Shown here piece by piece: positions 1 to 11,035 of a DNA stretch of 64,000 nucleotides. A model generated the notes under the pieces. That model ran no database searches, had not been told where the DNA came from, and saw only the letters and a list, made by a program, of their open reading frames with translations. The translations under genes were made by a program, and so were the position numbers. The stretch comes from Epinephelus fuscoguttatus (lineage: Eukaryota; Chordata; Actinopteri; Perciformes; Serranidae), in assembly GCF_011397635.1 (NCBI RefSeq), contig NC_064771.1, positions 9,301,379-9,365,378 of the forward strand. Direction: 5' to 3'. Positions within the stretch are counted from its first letter, which is position 1; the number at the start of each line of letters is the position of its first letter.

Positions 1-3000
1 AGTTAAAGCAGCAGCATGTGCATGGCCCTTAAATCTTCAGGAAGATTTTAGTTTACGGATATATTGTTATCAGGATATGATGGCTGAAAAGTAACAAAAA
101 TCGTATGTCCAGAAACCTGTGGTACAGACTAATATACTGCATTATTATTGTAAAATTTCAAAACTGGTTTTAGCCTTAAAATTCCAGTATCAGACAGGTT
201 CTATTTTTCAGTCCCTGCATGTTTTGCTCCTCTTCTACCTGGTGGTCCTGTCCTCACCTCCTTCAATTAGACTAATGAGCAGCAAGCTAAGCATGCAGTT
301 GCCAACAGCTCCATATGGACTAATTCATACACTCCCCTCTGTGCTGATAGCTTAATGAATTCCTGCGGGGCCCTGGCGTCAGCAGCTCTGGTACCACTGA
401 ATAGATTCGTCCTGGATACTGCTGTGATTGAGGAGCCCACCCAGCCCTCTTTCTGCTGGGACGAGTTAACTAGAGAAGGTCTATAGGAACAGTCTACAAC
501 TCAAAGCATGGAATTAAATTCTTTCATGATAAATATGAGGAGGTGTCACTTGCAGTGAGGATCACAGAGGATTATCACCCAATTTACAGTTCCTCTTAGC
601 TCTACAGAGAGTTTTAGCATCTTTTAGCTCGTCGTTTTGTTTTTACGGCCAGCATTTTTACTGCTTTGGTTTACCCTCCTCACTCCCCACTAATGGCCGA
701 AACATGAATTCATGCAAGTTTAAAGTTTGTTTTTTAGCAAAAAAGTCAAAACTCTCCTAAAACACAGTAAGTGATGTCTGAAATACACTGAGAAAGCATT
801 GTGTAGTTAGCGGTGACAGTGCTAGCTATGATAAAAAAATAAATAGTACAACTTACAAAATCATTTCTTCAACAGTACTTGGTTTTTCTTTTTGTTTATG
901 TTGTTTATTGTGATCATCATGCACCAAAATACCAAGGAAAATTCCATGGCAGTATTCTATTCTGAAAATAACTGGGTAGACCATGCAACATCATGGTCAG
1001 TATAATGTCAGTCTAGTACGCATTCCTCTCATAATAAAATCAAAGAGTTATATAAGCTCTGACGAGCTCCTCCAGCCTTGGGCCAATCTGACAAATCTAA
1101 AACCAAATTCCACCAAGAAGACCAGACAACTCAAACACTGTGTTCCGGCTGCCAGAGAGGGCAAGGGAGCTCAGTGACAGGAGAACAGAAGAAGGGAGAG
1201 AGAGAAAGACCCAATCAATACAACTCTCTGAGCTAGCAAACAACTTAGCAAGTCGATACTCGCCACAGACAACTGTCTGTTTGCTCCACACAGACCTGAG
1301 GCCTGACCCACACAGGATGAAACCACTGACGCCCAGCATAATCACATCATGTATGACAAATACATTTCCTGCATGCTTCAGCAAACCAGTTGCAAGCATA
1401 AGGAGTGTGTTTGTAGGTTCAAAACACTTGATTGCACGTTTCTCACTGTAAACACCAGCTACTAAAAACCTAAAGACGTGTGTGCACGTGTACTGTAGAC
1501 ATTTTCGATAAAATACTAGTGATCTCTTCTACAGGCGGTGTTGTTTTGGTAGGTGTATATCTCCCATGAGATTTATTGGAATGTGGACTGGAAACCAAGA
1601 TTTCTCCTCCTCTTGCCCTGTGTTACAGATGGGACTTTCTAACAGAAAAGGTTCTAGAAACATTCAGTGGCCAGAAATGAATTATTTAGTGCTATGGCCG
1701 ACTGCTTTTCTGCTCATAAACTGCACTAATGCATGAAAATGCCAAAGCAGCAGTGTGTAGCAACATTTTTATGACCCACACTGGGACCTTTGCTCTTTAA
1801 TACTCTGTATTTGGGTGGCATAAACACTTATTAAGCTGTAACAAGAACACTTAACAGCTGAGGAAGCCTCTCAGATGAAAGTCAAGCCAACAAGCCTTCA
1901 GTCCCAGCTGGTAGAGCCACGTATTTTCCTCTTGGACTGGGGCCAGTAGAGGCTTTGGCTAACGCACAATAGCCCAAACAAAGACGCATCCAAATTACAT
2001 GTCTGCATCCCTCCTGTTTTTCTGCTTTAAGAGTTGAAATGTGAGCTTTAACTACAACATAAAATCTTTTACATTCCACAGGGGGACTCTGATTTCCAAG
2101 TTTGACATCTGCTAAACTTCCACACAAATGTAGAGCTTATTCTCAAATGACTTAAAGGAAGAGTATGACATTTTGGGACATGAGCTTCTTAACTACCTTG
2201 CCAGTTAAAGGATCCGTATACGACATTCAGAACATTAACATAGGAGAAAACAACTATTTGCTTGTAAAAATGTAGTGGAGTAATGATGTCCTGAGCAGAG
2301 AAGGAAGTCATTAGGGTTGGGTCGGTATGAGAAAAAAAAAAAAACAAAACGCATTAAGTTGGTAATACCGGATTTTCGCCACTTAGGGGCGCAATTGACT
2401 CATTTAAAATAAAAAACGACCTTAGGACAACAGAGTGACAGTAACACGTCGTTTCTTTTATTCCTTACAAATAAATTTTGCAGCTAACTCAATCAGTGCA
2501 AACAAGGGTTGCTTCCTTCGTCTGGCTCAAAGCCAAAGTGTTGCCATACTAGTGGCACATTCTTTGATTTCTTTGAGACTAAATTGTCCGCTATTATCAA
2601 CTCCCCAGGCTACAGTAGAGGCCTCGGCGCATGTGCACTCGCACCCCCTGGCTCAGTCCCTGCCCCACCCCCACCCCCCTCTCTCTCCTGCTCGCTGTGC
2701 GCTTGGCGAAGAAGCAGACACACCGAGTTCCACCCGAGCATGCGGTCCGGTTGGTCTCAAAAAAAAATAAATTGTTTGTACAGATTGAACAAACAAAATG
2801 TAACATGTTAATGAGCTCTGGGAGTCCCAGGCAGGCAGATTGTGTAACCTTTGGAAGGTACCATGCTAACTGTTACCCCATGGATATTTCATGACAGTGG
2901 TTTCCAACTGGTCCAGCCACAGGGTCTAGATTCTCCTTAGTCATTAGTTTAAGGTCCACATAGTTTAATATATTCAGCATCACACTTACATTTGGCCATG

Positions 3001-3629
3001 TCATTAAACTAGTTTGCTGTCTCTGTTAAGTAGGTGTTCATTAGTAACTCACTCGACAACAGGAAACCACACTTCAAAATAAAAGCTCTGTGCAAGAGAT
3101 TCACTGTCCTTAAAAATAAAGAATGTTTTTTACAAACTTGACATGTTTGTGATTCAAGTGCAGTCCATTCAGAGTGGACCTGAAACCCACTTTAGGACTG
3201 CAACCCATCAGTTGGGAACCACTGTATTAAGAGACCTGGATACAGCATTGACAGCAAGCCCCTGCTCATTCCTATCAAAGTTGCTCAGTGGCACATAAAG
3301 CGGAAAAAGCTCTATTTTCGGGGTATGAAATTACCCGGATGATCAGCGCTGCTTCCACACCATTAGGTCCATAGAGCAGGCACACTAGAGACATATGGCT
3401 GCCAAGCATGGCTGAGTGCGCCTGAGTGGCTGACTTACAGTTTAGTGCTTCGCTAACTTGAATGTGGATAAAATAAATAAATATCTCAAAGTTCTTTTGC
3501 ATTGTGACGTTCAAAAAAATGTATCCACAGATTTATAGACATCTCTTTCTAAATGTAGGTCTATGGGAAAAAGTCTTTTTGAATGGTATCACGTGATGGA
3601 TTACGGAAATTGCAGTACCACTGATTGGC

Positions 3630-3780
3630 CACTACAAAAATTGGCTTCAAAGCCCGGCACACTTCTAGGGGCCTGGTTTCCCCCTGCTCCCAGTCTTTAT
3701 GCTAAGCTAAGCTAAGTGACTGTTGCCAGTAGCAATGCCCTACTCTCCATAGGATTGGCTGGTACTTGTTGCATCTTTTT
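3630..3780. repeat. fish interspersed repeat fragment (CTAAGCTAAGCTAAG type)
   Basis: The stretch with TTTATGCTAAGCTAAGCTAA at about 3697-3716, after a GGTTTCCCCCTGCTCCCAG segment, is recognised from memory as part of a high-copy teleost MITE. Its ends were not determined. Confidence 0.4.
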
Positions 3781-5505
3781 TTGGGTTGGTTAGCTTTAGG
3801 TAAGAGGAGTGGGATTGGTTCATTGTAGAATATCAGTGTAAGCCAATCAGAGGCAGGGTAAGGCAGCGAAGGGCGAGTCATGCTGTTGCTATCCTGGGAA
3901 ATCTGCTTGCCAGTATCTTCATTTTACCTGGTGTGATGCCATTAATAAACAACATGACATCAAATTTTACAGGATCACTCCACTTACAGTTGATGTATTG
4001 CATCTTTTGATTACGTTACAAGCACGGTCGATCTCCAGTTCACTCTCTACTTTTGGGGGATTTTTCTGATTTTTTTTCCTATTGACTTAGCTGTTCAGTT
4101 ATATTGTTTAAATTTATTGTCTAAAGCTATAGAGCTTCATCCCCATTTCCCTTATAATAAGTAACTAATAGCATGTAGTGGTTCTTTCAAGTAAAATCCA
4201 TGATAAACTATTAGGAAAATGACTAACCCGTGCAATAAATTCTTGTTACTTTATTTTGTTATTCTCAGTAATCTTCTGGAAATCCTGCAGTAAAATCCTT
4301 CACTATTTGTTGGTAATCCAATTACAACAAGCTGAGTATAAATATATTGGAATCAGCTTAAAAAACACCCAACAAGTTTTTAGCAAAAGGACATAAACTC
4401 CTACAAGGCAGCTTATATAGAGGGCTTAAGTAAACAGACCATGCCTACAAGGATGTGACAACCAGTTTTGGAGCTACACTATTTTATGGCTGCAGCTAAC
4501 AATTAATTTCATTAATGATTAATCTGCCAGGTGTTTTCTTGCTTTACCTCATGTCTAAACCTTGGGAATAAATGCCCATCACAACTTCCCAGAGTCCAGT
4601 ATGACATCTTAAAATGTGTTTGTTTTGTTCTACCAAAAGGCAACAACCCAAAGATATTCAAATGTGACAGAGAAAAGCTGATGAGCCTTTCACTGCTTCC
4701 TGCACAACAACAACTACAGTACTGTAACACAGTGACAGTGGCGTCTCTCTCTGAAGGATTCGTGGCATTCTGAAATGTCGCACAACAAAACATGAGCTCT
4801 GGCCGTCAGCACTTTGAAGCACAGTGCTGCTCTGAGAGGTCTGACATCCTCAGACGCACAGCTCTCTGCGTGGACTGTTTTACACCAGCCATTTTGACTG
4901 ATCTTTTACTCTGTAATTCCCCAAATAAAGGCTGGTGAAGATCTACAGTGTTTTTATCCTGCTGTGACAAATTGTGTGTAGGATGTAACAAACCCATGAC
5001 TTCATGATCGCAGGTACCTGTGTGCCTGTGTGTGCACACACTGTAGGTTTGTAGTCAAGTAAAAATAACTGAATCAGCACTACGTCATCTCTGGGAGCAT
5101 ACAGTTATAATTACTTGCCACGAGGACAAGTGAATGTGAGATGAAGAGAGACCGGAAATGAAGTAAGTGCTGCAGAGAACAGCGAGGAGTCTTTGTCTAT
5201 GATGAGTCATATTATAGAAATGTTAAAACCGCAATCAGCAGGAAGGATCGCCAAATTTACTTATATATATTGAAATTGGTGGTAAATCGGCTAATAAATG
5301 TCTTTGCAGATGTTCAGTAAGTAGCAATATACAGTGTGACCTCATCTAAAATGTACTTTGCTGATAACTGAAGTGAAATATAAAGAGCCAGTCCTCATCT
5401 ATATGGAAATTAACTGATACAATAAGTCCATCTGGCATAACATAATAGTGATTAGATACATTTTTTATCAATACTGAAATACATTTGGAAACCTCTTAAA
5501 GGTGT

Positions 5506-5650
5506 GATAGCTGTGATAGATTCACTCATGCTGTTTCCATAAAGAGCAGGTGACCTTGTAATGGAAAAATGACGGTTAATTAGCTGACTCTGAACTAGGT
5601 TAATTACACAGAGTCTGAACAGTGAACCCTCCTGCTGGTTTGTTTTTGCA
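5506..5650 (+). repeat. direct repeat copy A (about 145 bp)
   Basis: Runs from ATAGCTGTGATAGATTCAC to CCTCCTGCTGGTTTGTTTTT. It aligns nearly end to end with 6150-6294 (shared blocks GACTCTGAA, TAGGTTAATTA, CAGAG, GAACCCTCCTGCTGG), with scattered substitutions and small indels. No family recognised. Confidence 0.75.
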
Positions 5651-6149
5651 AGATTTTTTTCTTTACGAAGTTATGATGAGGATTATATGGTAGATCCCGA
5701 TATAAACACAGTAAGTTCATGGTTCTCTTTATCGGGAAAATCATGAATATCATGTCCAGCAGCACCCAAAAAGACGGCTGGACAACCAACAATAAAAGAG
5801 ACTGTGCTAATATAGACTGCATAGCCACCAACCTAAAATCAAGCACCTGCATATTTCATACTGAAAGATACGATGCTGTTTCAAAAAGCTTAAAAGCCTG
5901 GCCACTGGGCCACTCACTAAAGCAACCATTCCCTAAAAAAAGATGTGTCCTGTCTGATGCCATACTTATTTCTTAACGTGATGTAAGGTAAAGTGATTCC
6001 ACTATAGTTTTAAGCATATTTTGATGATAAGCTGCATGATACCATGAATAACAATTACTTTGGCAAGGATAATTGTGACATCAAAATTTCACATCGTCCA
6101 ATGCCTACTCACACTATTTACATATATTCAAATACCAGGACCAAGATGT

Positions 6150-6294
6150 ATGTAGCTGTGACAGATTCACACATACTGTTACTGTATAACACAGGTGACA
6201 TTATCATGGAAAAACAGAGGTTACTTAACTGACTCTGAATTAGGTTAATTAGACAGAGACTGAAGAGCGAACCCTCCTGCTGGTTTGTTTTTGC
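6150..6294 (+). repeat. direct repeat copy B (about 145 bp)
   Basis: Diverged second copy of the 5506-5650 repeat, in the same orientation and about 644 bp downstream. It starts at GTAGCTGTGACAGATTCAC and ends at the shared CCTCCTGCTGGTTTGTTTTT. Confidence 0.75.
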
Positions 6295-7290
6295 CCAGTC
6301 ATCACTACCTGCACAGTGTGCGCTGGATTAATTAATTGGTTGGTTGGTTTTCTCTTTGTTAATGGTTCCTCCTTCTTATGTGTGAGAATTTGCTGTTAAT
6401 CCCCGTCTTAACATTACAGTATATTGTACATTCTTGGGTTTTGGAGTCTTGGTCAAACAATGCAAGACAGTATAACGTCACCTTGGGATCTAGGATATTG
6501 CGATGAGCATTTCATACATTTTTCTTATTTTTTGTAGACCTAATGAGTAACCTATTAATGGAGAAAGGATTTGACAAATGAATCAATAATGAAAACAATA
6601 GTTAGTGGCAGTTCTAACCAGCACAATGTCAACTTAGAGGAAAATGCAGACTGAGGCTGCCTCTACATCCTGCTGGTTATTAAAAGCTTATATTACATTA
6701 GTATTTAGACCCTTTAAACAACAATATACAGTTTTGGTGTATTTGTATATAATGGATGAGTATACATAAGGTGGATAAACCTTGACTCTAGTTTTCCAAG
6801 CAACAAAGGCAACCACAGACCCAATGTCATCATAATAACACTACTGCTTATCTTGTGTATTCAGACTAAATGATGAGTTAATGACTCTGAAATGATGAGT
6901 ACACTTTGTTCTTTGCTCTGTGATATTATAAATTTTATAATGTTAAATTTCCAATAAATGACAGCCCTGGTTACAGCCTGTTACCATTGTCACCAGGGCT
7001 CTGTAACACAGTCTGATGCTGACAGTCTCCAGCAATAACAGGCCCTGCTTGGCATGCTGTCAATGTATTGTTGTCAAAGAAGCACAGCCCGCTCATTAGG
7101 AACTACTTCAATGTTGGTTCGATTGCACTGAAATAGAGGAAGTGCTTCTAAAAGACATCTCTGCCGTCTCTTTACATGACAGAGAGCCTTTGTTAAGTGG
7201 AGGCCAGCTGACCGGCCACACCGGCACAGGCGCCAGCAGCTGACGGTGGGGATGCTGCGGGCTGGGAGGATGGTTGTCTCCTTGTCTTAC

Positions 7291-7351
7291 CCTGCTCCAG
7301 GTCCTGCTGGTCGTACCACGGCTCTTCCTCCTCGGTGACGAATTCCTCCAT
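7291..7351 (-). CDS. cdr2l: cdr2l, first coding exon (partial gene)
   Basis: Read on the minus strand, an ATG at 7351-7349 opens 20 codons plus one base, ending at a good donor (G|GTAAGA, intron begins at 7290). The peptide contains EEEEPWYDQQDLEQ, which matches from memory the N-terminus of CDR2-like proteins; QQDLEQ is the CDR2L version, while CDR2 has HQDLQQ. The leftover G would complete the expected Asp codon of the next exon (the family continues DLHLAAELGK), so the phase fits. CDR2L is a cytoplasmic coiled-coil protein and an antigen in paraneoplastic cerebellar degeneration; its exact job is unclear. No further exon was found down to base 1, so intron 1 exceeds 7.2 kb and the coiled-coil exons lie outside the window. 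A cdr2 paralog is the main alternative. Confidence 0.8.
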
Positions 7352-7800
7352 TGTCCCTGAGTTTAGCATGGGGGACGCCCTCCTCCTGAGCCAGGGGAAA
7401 GCGCAGAAACAAGCCGCTCTGTTGGAACAATGGAGCTCCGGCTCCTCCAGAAGGCAGCGCTCGCTCCTTCGAGCTGGAGCTGCGGGCAGCCTTCTCCCAG
7501 CCAGGCTCTCTACGTGTTTCCTCTCTCCTTTCTCTGCTCTGTGTTTCCTCGGTCACTCCCACCTCTCCCTCTCATCCCCCCACCGCCCGGCACCGACCCA
7601 TCCCGGTCCTCAGTCCCGTTGCTGCTGCTGCTGCTGCAGAGGATCCTACAGACGTGGCAGCGATGTTGCAATAGCAGCACTTCCTCTCTGCCTGTTATCA
7701 GCAGCACACTCGCGGTGCCTTCAAGTGCTGCTCGTAAACAGCGGGTGTACAGTTTTGTTGCCATCTGGCGAGCTTTCGGCAAGTGCGCCCTCTAGATTTC
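7352..7800 (-). promoter_or_regulatory. cdr2l 5' UTR and promoter, CpG-island-like
   Basis: This block just upstream (minus strand) of the cdr2l ATG is clearly richer in G+C and CpG than the AT-rich DNA around it. On the minus strand it carries a short CAG/GCA run (five to six units, about 7617-7637), of the kind often found in 5' UTRs. No TATA box was evident. The long reading frames that cross it on both strands look like by-products of the GC-rich composition; I recognise no protein in them. The transcription start cannot be fixed by eye. Confidence 0.5.
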
Positions 7801-8195
7801 TACATGTAAAACGGCATGACACCATGAATTTAGACCCATTCATTACAAAGACACATCTGATCAAAGCTAAGCATAATATCCTGAAGCTAAAATTTCAGTC
7901 AGCATCTAAACGCTTCATTACCTCATCGGATTTGGAGCTCAGACTCCAGAAGTCTGCAAAATTGTGAATACATTAGACATTTTTACAGATTTATTTAACA
8001 AAATAAATGTCACATTCACATATTGTTGTTAGTGTAAATAAAGGTAGCCTATAGTAGTATATAGTATGGTAGCTCCTGGCAGCACCACCTCCAACCCCAT
8101 TGAACACAACTGGAAGTGTTCTCAAGTGGGAAGCCAGTGAGGGATCGCACACTTGTTGCAGCACAAGTTGCTTTTACTTGTGTCTGTACATCAAA

Positions 8196-8730
8196 ATACA
8201 GTGGTCGAAAGTAACAAAGTAGCCCAAGTAAAGTAACTTATGTACAATTTCGATGTACTTTTAGGTTACTTGAGTAAGCTACTTTATACCCCAACTCTAC
8301 ACCATTTGAGAGGGAAATACTGTGCTATTTACTGCAATATTTTAAAGCTTTAGTCGTTAGTTACTTTGCAGATTCAGAATATCAGTGCAAAATATATTAA
8401 ACAAATAAATTGTGACATGTTATTGCAGATTAAGCTGTATAAATAGTATGTCCTTTTATGAGTTTCTTTTACTTTTCCTGCTTCAGGAATTGGCCCACAG
8501 GGATAAATAAAGTTTTTTTTTTTTAATCGAACTGAATTCAAATCAGCCCAGCTTTTACCAGCTTAAACATTAAAGTGCTGCATACATTAATGTATCATGT
8601 AATCCAGTGATAAGTATATATTATTCTGAAATTAGTCATGATTGCTTTTACTTTTGGTACCTTAACACTTAAGTTAACTTCATTACTTTTACTCGCAACA
8701 GAATATTTCCACACTGTCCGTGATTTTTCT
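8196..8730. mobile_element. MITE, AGTGGTCGAAAGTAAC family
   Basis: The left end reads AGTGGTCGAAAGTAACAAAG followed by AAGTAAAGTAACTTA, GATGTACTTTTAGGTTACTT and ATTTGAGAGGGAAATACTG. This is recognised as the abundant fish element whose usual form begins CAGTGGTGGAAAGTAAC. The right part (ACTTTTACTCGCAACAGAAT, about 8686-8705) fits the far side. No coding capacity. The outer boundaries are approximate. Confidence 0.6.
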
Positions 8731-9261
8731 ATTCTTACTTAGGCCTAAGCGGAACATCAGAGTACCTTTTCCTCTGCTGTCAAAAAGTGTATAACATAAC
8801 CAAAACAGAGGCTGTGTAATCAGTACGAGACATGTCCTTATAATAAAGCATGTGTATGTGTTGCAGTGATGCTGGGTGGGGGTGATGGTTTGTATAAGGG
8901 TAGAAGGGTGGATGTACTACTGCTGGAACAATTCTTAAAATCACAGTATGCAGTTCATCGTATGGTTCGTCTGGATATGAATTATTCCTGCTGTCTACAT
9001 GAGTGAATCTGAAGGGAGGGTGCATTTGTAATATCACCACTCTATTACTAAGCGGTTTGTCTGAGTAGAATCAGAAGCAATCAGCTGGGGCTGGTGATGA
9101 TGGGATGTTTAATATTTTTTATAATACAAATCAGAAAAAAGTTACAATGATGTGTTACCCGAGCTCAGTTTGATGCTCTGTTTTGTAGCTTACTGACAGA
9201 AAAGGAAAATACAGTTTTTGTCTTGACAATTATAATACACTTTATTCTTGTTTAGAGTGTA

Positions 9262-9375
9262 TACAATCCACCAAATGCAAGAATAAGGCTAGGAGAATTA
9301 TTAAGAATCCCAACCAAACAGAGAAGGGCTTTTTCTCCCTGTTGAGGTTGGGAAGAAGTTACCGATACCAAAACA
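9262..9375 (+). mobile_element. LINE ORF2 3'-end remnant, plus orientation
   Basis: In one frame the stretch AAGAATAAGGCTAGGAGAAT onward encodes a tail like ARIIKNPNQTEKGFFSLLRL, the type of C-terminus seen in fish non-LTR retrotransposon ORF2 proteins. A related copy lies in the opposite orientation at 10922-11035. Assignment to a particular LINE clade cannot be made by eye. Confidence 0.5.
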
Positions 9376-9448
9376 CACAGTACTAAATGTTTGTCTTTAC
9401 ATAACCCTGTGTCATTCCACAAAACAAGCCAAAATTATGAAATGCTGA

Positions 9449-9823
9449 ATTCATTCATTCATCTTCTAACCACTTCATCCTCTTGAGGGTCGCGGGGGGG
9501 CTGGAGCCTATCCCAGCTACATCAGGCGAGAGGCAGGGTACACCCTGGACAGGTCGCCAGACTATCACAGGGCTGACACATAGAGACAAACAACCATTCA
9601 CACTCACATTCACACCTACGGACAATTTAGAGTTACCAATTAACCTAGTCCCCAATCTGCATGTCTTTGGACTGTGGGAGGAAGCCGGAGTGCCCGAAGA
9701 GAACCCACGCTGACACGGGGAGAACATGCAAACTCCGCACAGAAGGGCTCCCACGCCTGGGATCGAACCAGCAACCCTCTTGCTGTGAGGCGAGAGTGCT
9801 AACCACCACACCACCGTGCCGCC
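9449..9823 (-). mobile_element. tRNA-derived SINE, near full length
   Basis: On the minus strand it starts GGCGGCACGGTGGTGTAGTG. It shows a tRNA-like A box (TAGTGGTTAGCAC), then a B box (GGTTCGATCCC), a long conserved body (including CTTCCTCCCACAGTCCAAAG and GCTCCAGCCCCCCCGCGACC), and ends in a GAATGAATGAA tail typical of SINEs mobilised by an L2-like LINE. The 138-codon minus-strand frame through it is a translation of the repeat, not a gene. Confidence 0.85.
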
Positions 9824-10761
9824 CTGTATAACAATTTCGTTTGAGTAAAATCTTCTAAAACAGGATTGCAAATCTGATCAGGCATTTGATGCCAGCTTTC
9901 AGCACCTCACAGTTATTCATAATCGGTAGACATAATTCTGTCAGTACCAAAAAAGTATTGCTGATTGTAGTTCTACTTTGGGGTAACTGCTGCGAAATGG
10001 TTCAGTTCACTTCTGCTACATGTAGTGTTGTGTTATTTTCACCACTAGAGGGCATGGTCGAGTCTTATACATGCCACAGTAACAACAGAGATCTCTTTCA
10101 GCTCTAAGGATTGAATTAATACAGTAATTCTTAATCATGCATCACTCCCTTTACATTCCACAGGAATTCCCTTTGTTGTCTCACAGCTGCATCCAATGTT
10201 AATTATGATTTAATAAATAATTATTATAATAGGGAACATTTAAGTGCTCATCAGAATTGTCATATATTCAAAGTTTGGGTTCTTCTGGCTTCTAAGTAGC
10301 CTCAGTGTGGATGCATTGCATCCACCTTTTGTGATGTCTGATGGGATGTGTAGCATTTGTAGTATGGTGTTAAATGTTTGTATTTTTGTATTTACATGTA
10401 TTTATGTGAAATTGTGTACATCCTGGGATGCATGGCAAATATCACATTTTTTTCTGACAATGAAGTGAAATCAAATCAAATCTCTCACTGGGTTCGAATA
10501 AACAAAATTCAAATAAATGTTATTGACGCATATTACAATGTGACTAGCTGTACTGCTCTGTTTTATGTGTCCTCAGCATGCTCTGTGAGAAAATACTGAA
10601 TTAATACATTTCCCCCAATGAGAGCCATTTTTGTGCCATAATTCTATGGGAGGGGGTTCATGAAATTGTCTTCAGCAATTAATTAAAGAGGGTTGGCATG
10701 GAGACATGTTTTCAAGGCTATTAATACAGGAAGATCAGCTTGTGCAAGCGAAAAAAGTGCA

Positions 10762-10839
10762 TGGAACTTTGCAGTAATTATAATACATATTTTGAGTGGT
10801 CCCCCTCAATGTGTATATTATAAATACTGCAAAGTTCCA
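10762..10839. repeat. hairpin-forming inverted repeat
   Basis: The left arm at 10762-10789 (TGGAACTTTGCAGTA then ATTATAATACATA) and the right arm at 10814-10839 are near-perfect reverse complements around a loop of about 24 nt. A second, perfect palindrome follows at 10861-10883, with 11-nt arms CTTCTAAAATT around a central C. Both lie next to an inverted LINE remnant and may be part of that element's tail. Confidence 0.75.
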
Positions 10840-10921
10840 TTCTAGATTTTATTCTAAAATCTTCTAAAATTCAATTTTAGAAGTTGAGTTATGCAGAGAA
10901 ATATGTTTATAGCTTTGTCTT

Positions 10922-11035
10922 TCAGTATTGGTATTCCCTACCTTTTTCCCAACCTCAACAGGAAGAAAGGGCCATTATCCAGGTGACTGGGGTCCTTAAT
11001 AATTCCCCTTGCCTTATTCTTGCAGTGCCTGGTGT
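10922..11035 (-). mobile_element. LINE ORF2 3'-end remnant, minus orientation
   Basis: Reverse complement of the same family as 9262-9375. Shared blocks on the minus strand include GCAAGAATAAGGCAAGG, GAATTATTAAGGA and CCTGTTGAGGTTGGGAA. Frames are broken. The two copies form an inverted pair about 1.5 kb apart. Confidence 0.5.

Larger units (their letters stand above)
1..7290 (-). other. cdr2l intron 1 (running off the left edge)
   Basis: AT-rich sequence with no recognisable exon on either strand. It holds scattered repeat pieces: a TTAA-linked MITE end at 2152 (TTAAAGGAAGAGTATGACAT), a hAT-like end near 2316-2395 (GGGTTGGGTCGGTATGAG followed by an A run), a familiar fish repeat at about 3630-3780, and a pair of direct repeats at 5506-5650 and 6150-6294. 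The remaining cdr2l exons are expected to the left of base 1. Confidence 0.55.

Noticed and set aside
7335..7967. 210-codon plus-strand frame over the cdr2l promoter
   Set aside because: It runs antisense over the cdr2l first exon and CpG-rich leader, has no recognisable domain and is Ser/Leu/Cys-rich as expected from GC-rich sequence.
9770..9823. tRNA gene on the minus strand
   Set aside because: A and B boxes are present but the cloverleaf is not complete and the sequence continues into a long SINE body.
9455..9871. 138-codon minus-strand frame
   Set aside because: It is a translation of the tRNA-derived SINE at 9449-9823.
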